DNA of 64,000 nt from Cyanidiococcus yangmingshanensis (lineage: Eukaryota; Rhodophyta; Bangiophyceae; Cyanidiales; Cyanidiaceae). Made by a program: the position numbers and the translations under genes. This document shows positions 9,217-19,900 of the stretch, one piece after another; the first letter of the stretch is position 1; every line of letters begins with the position of its first letter. The stretch is taken from assembly GCA_013995675.1 (NCBI GenBank), contig VWRR01000013.1, positions 468,631-532,630 on the forward strand, read 5' to 3'. The notes under the pieces are model-generated. The model did not search any database, was not told where the DNA came from, and saw only the letters and a program-made list of their open reading frames with translations.

Positions 9217-11940
9217 TTATCCAAAAGGGTTCTTACCTGAGTCCTCAGCATTGGTGGAGGATTCTCCCCCTTGTGGCTGGTACGCAGAAGACGCTTGGTG
9301 CTGTCCAGCTCCTGTGCCTTGCGTGCCCTGCGCTGTCCCTGGTACTCTTTCCTCCCAGAGCACGTCAAAGAGAGGCGCGCTACGTTTGGATGACGCCGCT
9401 TGTGGTGGTACCATAGCGCCGCTGCTTGCCATAGGCATGGCCGGTGCGAGCGCCGGCAAAGTCGACGCTGGTTTTCCGGCAGTCTCCATGGGCGCAGCAC
9501 TCGTCGAGGCAGCTGCATCGCCGGCAGTAATCGACAACAGGGAAGTATGACCTACCGCTTGGTGCCTTGTCGTGGATACCGCCGGAGCAGACTGCTCATG
9601 GGGCCAGTTTGCATGGCTGTTATACGCGTTCTGGTCGTTGCTGACAGTATCGAAGGGATTGGCCGCAGCTGTTGCCGCGCCAGCACCACCAGCGTTGAAA
9701 GCTCCCGTCGAGGACGCAGCATACGCGCTACCTGCTGGATAACCGCCATATGCAGCACCATACATGGGAGAGGAGGCTGATGAGCCCCCGGGACCAGAGA
9801 CAGCGTTTGGCTGGCCTGGCGCCATCCCGTAACCGTACCCGGCACCGTAAGGATAGCCGTAGGGATACCAGCCACCAGCAGCGTACGGATACACCTGTCC
9901 GTAATAGTTCGGATGCATGTACGGATAACCCATCGGAGCACCGTAACTGGCTTGCGCACCTGCAGGGCCCCCTGCGGAGCCAACTGAAGCGTACGATCCG
10001 TATTGGGTGCTCGGTGGTGACTCGACATAATAGGCTGGTGATTGGCCCACAGCCTGCGCAGCACCAGCTGGTGAATGGTTCCCTGTCTCACCGCGTGCCT
10101 GTTGTGGTTGCAATGCTGGTTGCGTCTTCCGTGATCTCTGTCCTTTCGATCTTGCAGCTTGGTCCGATCGTTTGTGAGCACCATCTACGAGATTATCTCC
10201 GTCTTCATCATCAGAATCCAGCCACAGCAGAGTGTCCTCTTTGTTTGATTGCGTTGTTTTGGATACTGCACCTGCTGCCGCCATGTCGTCATCTCGTGTC
10301 GATCCGGCAGACCGGTTTGAGTTGATCGGTGCCGCTTGATGCCCCTTTTCTCTCTCATCATCACTCACACTTGAGCTTTCTGCATCGTCATCGTCGTCCT
10401 CGTCGTCGCTAGCATCTTGCACCGTTCGCTTGCCTCCGGCACCTGCTGGTCTGGTTACTGCATTTGCGGTGGTCGCTTTGGTCTTCGGGGAAATCTCCCG
10501 AGCTGCGTCCCGATTCAAGATAGTTTTCGGGTCCATCAAGCAGATATCCTCGTAGCGATTGATGACCAGAAGCAACTTCTCGTTCACGGCAATGGCCTCT
10601 ACAACACTTTTTTCCGAGTCCATACTCGCAACCATATTTTCCATCTCCCGAAGCATGGCCTTGCATGTGGTGATAAGCGCAGCAATGTCTTCATCGTTCG
10701 CCACTGTCCCAGCGTCTGGTGCCGAGTCCATAAGGGCAGCCGCCAGATCCGCTGCCTCGCTGATATCCCTCAACTCATACCGTGGGCGATTGCTACTGCG
10801 AGCCGCTGCTGTATTCGAGGCCCGCGCCTTGGCGACGCTTGGACTAGTCGCCGTGTCGGTGGTCGACCGGCTCTGGCCGCTCTCATGCTGACGACGGAGT
10901 TCAATTGAGCGCTCGGAGGTACCGGGCCGATAGACGGCTGGAACTTCCAGAGCTGGCATCGGCGGAAACGAGTACTTGCGGGTCTTCTTGCGCCAACGTT
11001 TCACGAAAAATTGCCCTTTGCTGTCATAGGGGCGAAAACGCTCAAACTCTTCACCCCAGGCTTCAATAAGCTGCATAACTTTCATCGCGACCGACGGGTA
11101 GTATATCGGTTTGTCGATCTCACCCGTGGCATATTTCCGTTGAAGGGCGTCCTTATCAAAAGTAGCATAGAAACGCTCACGCATAGAGTTCTTATAGTCA
11201 GGGACGACAAGCCGCCACATTCGCCTGAAGAAACGCGCGTTCGCGACGTGCATATAAAAGTTCGGACACTCCTCCATAGCCCGCTGCAACAACGCCAGCG
11301 TTAGCAACAGCGTCCGTTCATTCTTCGACTTGAGCCGGTCCTTAATGGCCCGGGCGGCAATCTCACCACCGCGAACCATGGTCAGAATTCTTCCCAAAAT
11401 AGGGTCAAACTGTGGGTGCGGCCCCTCGAGCGGAAGATCCGGCCGCGTTGCCTCATCGACCATGAGGTGCATTTCGCTGAGCGGCACCCCAGCAATCGCC
11501 AGGCTCGACGAGGAGCCATACGGACTCAGATGGTCAGGGCCATACGCACCGGGGGCGACATAGCCACCACCGTAGCTCCCGTAACCGCGTGCGGGAGCGC
11601 GAGCACTGCTCGAGCGGTCCACCGGTCCCGACCACGATCGTGAACTCGCAGGCGCCGTCGTCTGCATCCCTCCAGCCTCGTTCGAAGCGTAACTCTGATT
11701 AGGCGCTGAGCGATCCGCTTGAGCTGCTTCCCGGTTCCCTGAAGAGAACGGCCCTCGGGCGTTCCCCGAAAAGAGCCAAGTTGACCTGAAGCCAGCCACG
11801 CGACCCGAGTTCGGCTGCGCCGTGAACGTCGAACCACCCGACGGGTACTCACGCACTTGTGCACTCGCAGGTGCTTGTCCTCCGGTACTATCGTAATAGG
11901 ACATAAGCTCCCCGTCACAGTACAGAAAGCATGAAACCAA
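9217..11940 (-). CDS. VHS-GAT domain protein (TOM1-like, ESCRT-0-type ubiquitin sorting adaptor)
   Basis: 907 residues from the first in-frame ATG at 11940; an ATG 12 codons later (11904) is an equally good start. The N-terminal ~145 residues are Ser/Gly/Tyr-rich. A VHS domain follows at about 155-290 (core: FDPILGRILTMVRGGEIAARAIKDR, then LLTLALLQRAMEECPNFYMH). A helical GAT domain covers about 395-480 (ADLAAALMDS to NEKLLLVINRYEDICL). The rest is acidic and then Tyr/Gly/Pro/Ala-rich. Two NPF motifs (mid-tail ANPFD, and KNPFG at the very C-terminus) would bind EH-domain endocytic proteins. VHS-GAT proteins collect ubiquitinated cargo at endosomes and stand in for ESCRT-0 in plants and algae. 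IST1 encoded at 23.8 kb acts at the last ESCRT step. Confidence 0.85.
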   Translation of the reverse strand: MVSCFLYCDGELMSYYDSTGGQAPASAQVREYPSGGSTFTAQPNSGRVAGFRSTWLFSGNARGPFSSGNREAAQADRSAPNQSYASNEAGGMQTTAPASSRSWSGPVDRSSSARAPARGYGSYGGGYVAPGAYGPDHLSPYGSSSSLAIAGVPLSEMHLMVDEATRPDLPLEGPHPQFDPILGRILTMVRGGEIAARAIKDRLKSKNERTLLLTLALLQRAMEECPNFYMHVANARFFRRMWRLVVPDYKNSMRERFYATFDKDALQRKYATGEIDKPIYYPSVAMKVMQLIEAWGEEFERFRPYDSKGQFFVKRWRKKTRKYSFPPMPALEVPAVYRPGTSERSIELRRQHESGQSRSTTDTATSPSVAKARASNTAAARSSNRPRYELRDISEAADLAAALMDSAPDAGTVANDEDIAALITTCKAMLREMENMVASMDSEKSVVEAIAVNEKLLLVINRYEDICLMDPKTILNRDAAREISPKTKATTANAVTRPAGAGGKRTVQDASDDEDDDDDAESSSVSDDEREKGHQAAPINSNRSAGSTRDDDMAAAGAVSKTTQSNKEDTLLWLDSDDEDGDNLVDGAHKRSDQAARSKGQRSRKTQPALQPQQARGETGNHSPAGAAQAVGQSPAYYVESPPSTQYGSYASVGSAGGPAGAQASYGAPMGYPYMHPNYYGQVYPYAAGGWYPYGYPYGAGYGYGMAPGQPNAVSGPGGSSASSPMYGAAYGGYPAGSAYAASSTGAFNAGGAGAATAAANPFDTVSNDQNAYNSHANWPHEQSAPAVSTTRHQAVGHTSLLSITAGDAAASTSAAPMETAGKPASTLPALAPAMPMASSGAMVPPQAASSKRSAPLFDVLWEERVPGTAQGTQGTGAGQHQASSAYQPQGGESSTNAEDSGKNPFG

Positions 11941-13141
11941 CTAACCAGAAACGTACCCGTTCCAGACAGACCGAGTAACGTCTCTCTGGTGACTCGTTCG
12001 ATCGTTTCACCGGAGATGCGCCAGCGCGCAGCGATGCCGCTGCCGTCGGTCGCGAATCGCTGCGCGCCGTGGCACGCGCTGGCCGCAGCCGAACGCGTCC
12101 ATGGCTGGCCCGTCGATCGTCGGGTGGCGTTCTTGGCGGTCGCCGTGTCTCGGGATCCGTTGTGTGGCCGGCGGCGGCGCACGCGATACCCCGCCTGCCG
12201 TGCGGATGGCACGATCCGTACGGCGGCGTGGGTCACTCGCCACGGGACGCGCGAATCTGTTTCGGACGGCAGCAGCGTTGGGTGCGCATTCGCAATTTCA
12301 TTCGTGTGCGTGTGCCTGCAATGGTGACGGCGATTGTTTACATGCGACGTGAGCGCGATACTGTTCGGGAATGATGGCAGTGGCGGTTTGTTGGTCGCTG
12401 GCATATGGCAGGCGTGATGGGCGATCCGTGACGCATGACTCGAGTGGCTTGCGTGCGTCTCGCCGAGTTTCCATGGATCCCATGGATGGCGTCGAAAGTG
12501 CTTGGATTCATGACGATGGCGCGTGGTGATATCGGTAGGCCGGGAATCGCGCCTGCTTGCTGGCTTGCTGGCACCGGGGGCATCGGCGGAGCAGAGCATG
12601 TGGCATGTGCTGCGTGTTTTGCTGGTCCAGGGGATTCAGTATCAGGAATGAGTTTTTGTGGTTCTGCGCGAGTGAGTACGTGTAGAAAAGCCTGATATGT
12701 GCATTCATTTTGCAGCATTGGTTGCAACAGAGTGGATCGAGCGTGGATTCCTTTTGTTTCAGGGAAATGGGCATTACTTTGAACATCGTTTGGTCGGGTA
12801 CGGTGAGTTGCGATACCGAGGTGTCCGTCTCTGGGCAGCGCAGTCGGAGACGAAAACCTCAAGTTGGAGCACGCGCTTGCTTCGGGGCGACGCTTCGTTT
12901 TGCTCCCGAGGTCATTGTGCGATACATGCTGACCCGACGAGTATCCAATTCGGTTTGTCCGTGCTTTCAGCGCCCGCCGCAAGTCGCGACGCCGCGGGAC
13001 AAGCACCTTTCTCGGCTGGGTCGTCGTCTCGTGGCCGTCGATGGCGCGTCGCGAACACGCGGAACACGCACCGATACCATTGGAAAATAATTCTTGGCGA
13101 TCGATTTTCTTCACTGGCATCGTTCCTACTGCAGGGAGCGT
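11941..13141. other. Upstream region of divergent genes
   Basis: 1.2 kb between the VHS-GAT gene (minus) and RPA12 (plus). Long overlapping ORFs exist on both strands but look like shadows without domain content. No RNA gene found. Confidence 0.35.
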
Positions 13142-13561
13142 ATGACTTTTGGAGCCAACTGGCTCGAAACTCTCTTCTGTGAGCGCTGTGGTCGTTACCG
13201 TGAACCAAGGGAGGCACTGACGCAGAGCACGTGTGCGAACTGCGGTGCGCAACCAGACGCGACACGCACGACCGTCTCCTATGAAGTTCCGGTGCGACCA
13301 ACGGCGCTCTTGCTAGAGTTGCAGGGCGCGAGCGCAAAACGTGCAGGTAGATCTGCTGAAAGCGCTCAGTGCTCACATAATGAAGCTATTGAGATGACTT
13401 CAGAGAGTGCACGTCAAGTTGTTCGTGGCGGTGAGTCCTGCCCGAATTGCAACGGTCAGGAACTTTTCTACGAGACCGTCCAGATGCGAAGCGCAGATGA
13501 GGGCCAAACCATTCTTTACCAGTGTTGCCGCTGTCGAACTCGGTTTACGCAGCACTCCTAA
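13142..13561 (+). CDS. RPA12: RNA polymerase I subunit RPA12 (TFIIS-like zinc ribbons)
   Basis: 139 residues from the ATG at 13142. The N-terminal zinc ribbon uses C13, C16, C31 and C34; the C-terminal ribbon uses C100, C103, C128 and C131. Between the last pairs lies MRSADEGQT (115-123), the signature of A12.2/ZNRD1 and TFIIS ribbons. Its Asp-Glu pair reaches the polymerase active site and supports RNA cleavage. The short length and two-ribbon layout match RPA12. RPB9 lacks this acidic pair, and RPC10/C11 has a different N-ribbon. The protein acts in the nucleolus in rRNA synthesis, proofreading and termination. An in-frame extension upstream has no ATG. Confidence 0.92.
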   Translation: MTFGANWLETLFCERCGRYREPREALTQSTCANCGAQPDATRTTVSYEVPVRPTALLLELQGASAKRAGRSAESAQCSHNEAIEMTSESARQVVRGGESCPNCNGQELFYETVQMRSADEGQTILYQCCRCRTRFTQHS

Positions 13562-14742
13562 TCGGTTCGAGATCTCTACTGTCCGTTTCCCGTAATCAGA
13601 CGAAGTTGGGGTCGAAACGGCTATTCTGAGTGCAGATCCTTTACTTTCGCGCCTCAGCAGGAACCTGAACTTCACGCTGGAACATTGCGAGACAAGCATC
13701 GCTACGCATAGGGAGGCATGCGTGCATGCATGCATGCGTTACAAGTACAGCGCTCCGTGCCAGCAGCGTGGCTCGTGTTGTCCACAGCCCGAGCCGTATC
13801 CATCACCCAGGATCGTTGACCACACGGTGCTCTCATCGACATCAAATAGATTGCCACAAGTCGACGTTGCTGGAACACGATCCCGAGCGGTAAACCAGAA
13901 TACTGGACATGTTGTCTGTGAAAACATCTCTTGGGCGCTATGCGCAAGTGCCGTAGATGCCTCAGACCGACACGACGTCGTGATTCATCTCAAATCTGGA
14001 AACGATTGAGATGCAGGGACTGCATCACGCGAAACCAAATCCAGACCACAGTTCTTGATACGCGCTCCTCGTGACCGTCGAGAACCTAATCGATCGAATC
14101 AACCTCTGAAAACGTAACATAGTCGTTGATCTAGACCCGCTCATTTCTCCCAGTATTAGATGTGATCTTGGTTCGGACCAATACCCCATTGAATGTTTCG
14201 ATACCTGAAATCGCGTTTTAACCTACTCATCTGGACCGATTCATTTCTCCTAATATCATATTCGATCGATCTGCAGGTTGCTTCAGCGTCCTCGACCAAA
14301 AATACGGTTGAGGTATCTCTGGGAGGCTCACGCACTCATGCGATGCACACGCGTTACCCACCTACGTACCAACAGTGACCGCCGTGTTGTTATAAAACCC
14401 ATCTGCGATGATGCTCATCATGACCCGTGCGGATGCAGGCGGTGGCGTTCCGCGCATGCGCCATCGTCGTCGGTCGTCGAGCCCGCGGCGTCGGCGCGCC
14501 ATGCCGCCCGACGATGAGACCGCGTTCGAGTCAAGGGCGGGTACGACCTGGAGCGGGCGCGTTTATTGTCTCGTCGCGATCGTGCACGGATCATAGTCAC
14601 ACCTGATTACCATAATCATCCTCTATATCGTTTCATAGGGATTTGAGCGACTGTCTTTAGATCGAGGCGGTTTCAGATTAACATCTCGTTCTGAATTCCC
14701 CAGCGCTCCTTCTCGTGACGCGGACAAGTTTAATTCACGTTC
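13562..14742. other. Intergenic gap, 1.2 kb
   Basis: Includes an alternating GCATGCGTGCATGCATGCATGCG tract at about 13716-13738. No tRNA-like T-arm/A-box pair or protein gene recognised. Confidence 0.35.
13716..13738. repeat. GCATGCAT self-complementary alternating tract
   Basis: Palindromic, alternating purine-pyrimidine run 155 bases downstream of RPA12 and about 1 kb before the PurE-PurC start. Confidence 0.6.
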
Positions 14743-16540
14743 ATGATGTTGGGATTTGTGCCGTTTTCAACGAGCACACCACTAAAAGGGTTCCGATCAG
14801 GAGGCAAATCGAGTTTCTGTGGAAGCAAGAGTTTTCGAGGCCACAAAGTCGTCAGCGCTGGTGCTCAGCGTCAGGTCGAGAACGGTTGGGGCGTTTGTCG
14901 TCAGCGTCTCTTGCGGTCGTCGGGGTGTGCGCTGACCCTCCGAAGCGCCGCGACGGGTACGAGGATGTCCTTCGTGACAACCACAGACGGTGTGACTGAA
15001 TCAACTGCCGAACAGGATCGAATGACTCCACTCGTGCCGATTCTCATGGGATTCCAAAGCGGATAAGAAACACTGCGAACAGATCGCTGCAGCTTGTCGT
15101 CGTTTTGGTCTCCAGCCTGAGATGCGCATTCTCTCGGCACACAAGGTTCCGACACGCCTTTTGGAGGTTGTTTCACGATACGAGGCGGATCCGCGACCCA
15201 AAGTATACATCTCGGTCGCTGGCCGATCGAATGCGCTCTCAGGGTTGCTGGACGGTGCCGTTGTCTCGCCGGTGATCGCGTGCCCGCCGCCCTCGGACGC
15301 GTTTGGTGGGGCAGATGTCTTCTCTAGTTTGCGAATGCCGGGTGGAATCGCGCCGGTGGTATCCCTGGATCCTGGTAATGCAGCTCTGACGGCTGCGAAA
15401 ATTCTGGCCATCCAAGACCCGCTGGTTCGCGAACGGGTGCGTGCTTTCCAGAAAGCGAATCGGGATCGCCTCTATGTAGACGACGCCGAGGTAGCCACCA
15501 GTGAGTACATTCCGGAGATTGAGGCGGCCACGGGAGAACGACGGGTACTCGTCTCGACTGATGAGGCGCTCTCCGCTCTGTTGCAGCAGCATGCGGGCGC
15601 ATGGCGCAAGAAACAGGGCAAAGTGCGCGATCAGTTTTACGCTGAGCAGTCGGAACAAGTGATTCTCGTGACAACGGATCGCCAATCAGCGTTCGATCGG
15701 GTCCTCGCCGCAGTACCCTACAAAGGCGCGGTCCTGAACCTCGTCTCTGCCTGGTGGTTCCGCCACACGGAGCACATCGTGCCGAACCATGTCATCGCCG
15801 TGCCTCATCCGAACGTAACCATTGCGAAACGTTGTGAGCCGTTTCCCATCGAATTCGTGGTTCGCGGCTACGCAACCGGGTCTACATCGACATCGCTTTG
15901 GAAGAACTACGAGCGAGGCGTGCGAGAATATTGCGGAATCAAGCTGCCTGAGAATTTGCGCAAGAATCAGAAGCTATGGACGAACCTGGTGACGCCAACC
16001 ACCAAGGAGGACATTGGCGACGCACTCGTCTCGCGCCAAGAGATCATCGACCGCGGACTCATGACAGCGGCCGATTTCGACACCTGTGCCGAGTACGCCC
16101 TCCGCCTCTTTGACTTTGGACAGCGCGTGGCCTCCGAGCATGGCCTGATCCTGGTCGACACCAAATACGAGTTTGGGCGCGATGCTCAGGGCCGCATCTG
16201 CCTAATCGATGAGATTCACACCCCGGACTCGAGTCGCTACTGGCTGGCCACCTCCTACGAGGAACGTATCACGAGCGGCAAGGAGCCGGAAAATATCGAT
16301 AAGGAAATATTGCGGTTATGGTACCGTGATCATTGTGACCCATACAAGGACGAGAAGTTACCCGAAGCACCCCTGGAACTTATTGTCGAGCTGAGTCGAC
16401 GCTACATCCAGCTTTATGAAATGATTACTTGGGAAAAGTTTGATTTGCGGCTTCCCTGGCCATCGGAGCTACAGGCCGCCTTAGGACCGTGGCTATCGGG
16501 ACAAGGCACAATGGCAAACGTTATTGTGTCGTCCAAGTAA
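14743..16540 (+). CDS. Bifunctional purine enzyme: AIR carboxylase (class II PurE) fused to SAICAR synthase (PurC), with one apparent +1 shift
   Basis: Catalyses two consecutive de novo purine steps: AIR + CO2 to CAIR, then CAIR + Asp + ATP to SAICAR. The ATG at 14743 opens a Ser/Phe-rich leader (MMLGFVPFSTSTPL) typical of red-algal plastid transit peptides. The PurE domain begins MTPLVPILMGFQS in this frame. At about 15060 the frame must move +1 (one extra base in agcGgataag) to continue DKKHCEQIAAACRRFG, SAHKVPTR, VAGRSNALSG, VISPVIACPPP-like sequence and DVFSSLRMPGG. The HCE..., AGRSN and CPP motifs are those of class II, animal-type, CO2-using PurE. PurC follows from about 15550: GKVRDQF, VTTDRQSAFDR, EFVVRGYATGS, LVDTKYEFG, DEIHTPDSSRYW. 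No PurK would be needed. Domain order is the reverse of animal PAICS. Confidence 0.85.
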
Positions 16541-16955
16541 AGCTAAGCGATTTTCGTTTCGTACTGAATGGAGGGATCGGTTGGATCAGCGACTTTTTTT
16601 GATGCGTGTGCACAAGACAATGCTTCCCGAGCCGCTGGACCACGATGCACGCCGTCGATGGACTCGTTGCCCCATGTAGGCAGCGCTCCACATGGCCTGA
16701 ACAGAACGAGACGCCAGGGGGAGTGTGCGTCGCCGCCCGCCAGGGCACCCAACCGGCTCGATCTCTGGGATCCGAGCACCGCGCTCGTCGCTGCCGCTTC
16801 ACAAACAGACCGCGAGGTGCCCCCAAACGACCGGTGTTTTCGATGGCTCCATACGCGGATTCACTCATCCTTGTCGTTCCATCGCCCAGCCTCTGTCCCA
16901 GAGGAGCTCGAGAACGAGACGCCAACGAACATTTGCCCAGTTGCGTCTCTGACCC
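16541..16955. other. Gap between convergent genes
   Basis: Short 3'-to-3' spacer. No gene seen. Confidence 0.4.
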
Positions 16956-19900
16956 TCATGACGAAGCCATCAATTGCTCGCGTTCGCTACCGGACACGGT
17001 CATCGGGAGGTCCGATGCGGGAATCCATTGTCGAATGCGCCGCACGAGCAGACGGCATAACATCCAGCTGGAGTCGGCGCGTTGTTTCTCGAGCTCTTCG
17101 TACAACCAGTCTACCCATGGACGTGTCCGTGTACGCGATAATGGCCATACCATCGCCCCTGCCGACGACGATGGCTCGAATACCGCCAGCAGGAACCAAA
17201 GCGACCGCTCAAGAAGCTCTCGATACAATGCGGCCTCGTACGTGTGCTGGCGTTCACGCGCCCACGATGGACACGTCGTTGGTGTTGCCACGGATGCAGG
17301 CGGCGTCACATGGGAGGCGTTCCCGCGCATCTTCATGGCCCGATCCGAGGACACGCATTCGCTGACCAGCCAGAGCAGTCCCAGGGACACGTGTTCTGCA
17401 CGCATACGTCGCTGCGGGGGCGCTGTTCCCGCGCACCCCAAGATTGACTGTCCAATTGGGGTTGCGTTGGCGTTCTCGATCATCTCAGATAGGCCTGGAA
17501 ATGTTATACTAGGCGTTGCACAGTTCATGTTCAAGTCGAGGATGATGCGAAGGAGTTCGAGACGAATCAAACGATACGATGATACGAGAAGGTTGCCTAG
17601 ATCTGGGTCCAAGGACGGGCTCGTGGAGGTCGCTTCCTCGGAGCGCGTCACGATCGAGGGCGGGTCGTGCGCTCGATGCCATCGCGGCACAGAGGCGACC
17701 AGCAGCGGCGTCGCGAACGGACCAGCCGCATCCCAGGGCGCGGTCCCGACCACGAGAGGTGTCTGGGCACCATTAGCGGAATCGAGATCGCTCTCCGTGT
17801 CCGTTCGCCGCGGAAACAATTTCAGATATTGCAGAACAAATGAATGACGCAACGTATCCAGCTCTCTGTGCTCCACAAAGACGGCTTCAGGGAGCGAACA
17901 CAGTAGACGGCCATACCATTTGGCGAGCTGCAGGACTGGCAAGCAGGTCTCTGGTGTTGCAATGGATCGGGTCGCAAGCCAGACGCTGCCCAAACGGATG
18001 GCACATAGCGCCAGAAAGCGCCAGGATGGTGCCAAACTAGGCATACCGGTTGGCAGGAGCTGCGCCAACTGTGTCGCCAGCATCGCCATTCGACGCGCGA
18101 GCGCCAATCGCCGTCTATTGGCTTCGCGCTTCGCGACTCGCACAGGTAGAGGCACCTCTGGAAAGAGCAGCAAACCGGACTCGACTCCCTGGGCAACCCA
18201 TGCGTGCAGCGCCTCTGACAAGTCAGGCAGCATCCGCAGAACAGATCCCTGTGTCCAAGCCGTGGCCGCGATCTGATTAAAAAAGGAAAGGTGTTGCTCG
18301 TAGAGGTAGAGTTGGCGAATTGCAATGAGTGCAGGAGCCGTCTCCCTGGCGTCACGATCAGCATCACGGTCGTCTAGGGCTAGTGGGTCTAGGCCCCCGC
18401 GCGCCAAAGCGCTCGCGTCGGTTATCATCAATACATGGGCGAGTTTGTTCGGCGAAAAGAGCTCAATCTGACGAGTCTTCGGTGTCGCTTCTGCCTCGGG
18501 AGCTGAGATGGGCGCAGCGTTGACCGGTACCCCAGCAAGCGATGCGCCCAACTGCAGCGCCTGCGTTAGCGTGGCGAGCACCATGGCGCGCAAGGCCGTT
18601 TCGCCATTCGCGGTTGCATCCGCCACCCAGGATGAAGCCTGGTGTTCAAGTTTCGACGCAGCATGCACGTAGCTTCGCACCCACTTGGAGACATGTACAC
18701 GCGTCCATCGAACGCGATCCTCTGGTTGGCAGTTCCATTCGACCACGAGTGCGGGTGCGTCGAGCGCACTCATCGGCCACGACATCGGTGTGAGCAGATC
18801 CATCAAAGCACACTGCACGGCGTAGAGAAGCAGACGCGTCTCGGTGGCGATCGATCGTTCCTGCATCGCCGTGGCAACCGTAACACAGAGGTTGGCAATT
18901 CGATCCAGGACCTGTTCATGGGAGCTCCGTGGAGCGTCAAGGGTGCGCTCCTCAGTCGGATTTGCCCAGCATGCCATAGCGTGCTCTACATTTGTCTTTG
19001 TCGTATCGGGCTTGCTCCAGGTTGGCACACGCCACAGAATCCGACAACAATGGATAATGGTGAACAGGGCACTCGCCCCACCAGCGTCCAGAACCTTCCC
19101 TGGCAATGTCCCAATGGATGACGTCGCGGGCATTCTTGACTCAGAACCGCCGGCAATTTCCATCGCAAGTTCCAGGCAGCGATGTGTAAGCGTTGCGGCG
19201 TCGGCGCCCCATTCAAGCAGCCCTTCCGAGTCCGTTGACAGCAGACGCTCGAAACATGCTGCCACCAATTTGTGCCAGGCTCCTAATGGGGTCATCATCG
19301 CCTCCGCGGCGACACTTGGCGCGTCGAGGATAAGGATACGTCGTAGCAGGGGAGTCACAAGCCGATCCAAGAGCTCTCTGGCCATACCTCTCGTGATCTC
19401 TGTCAGTGGCGTGCCGCCACCAGCCAACGATCCCAGCGTGCGCTCCATGTCCGCGCAGTGTACGACCAGCGCGGTGCATTCGAGCACGGAACCCATGAGC
19501 AACGGTACCTGACACGCCCGATCCAAACGCGCCAATCCCACAAACGCCTCGCTGCTGAGCAGACGTAACCACTGTGTCAACACTGAGCGTTCTGTGAGCT
19601 CATTTTGAGAAAGCAGAAATGGTCCGAGCAACGATATCACGTCTGGGGCCTGAAGCAAGCCCAGCAGCAACTGAAACAGCGGCGTCGCAAGGGCAGCCAA
19701 GGGCCACTCCGTGAGCTGTTGCAGACGCTGGAGCAGCGCCATGACCGGCGTTCCCACCCTGAGACCGGTCGCGCCGATGCCGACCAAAAGACGGCCGCTT
19801 GGGTGGACTTTTGGAGGGAACGGTCGGAACGGTGGCCGCGGCCATGTCGGCGCTTGGGCACCCGCGTAGACTCCACTGCATAATAACTCAGCAACCGCTC

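Noticed and set aside
11526-13252. Long minus-strand ORFs (357 and 304 codons) upstream of the VHS-GAT gene
   Set aside because: Rich in His/Arg/Thr/Ser with no domain pattern; they overlap RPA12 and each other in different frames.
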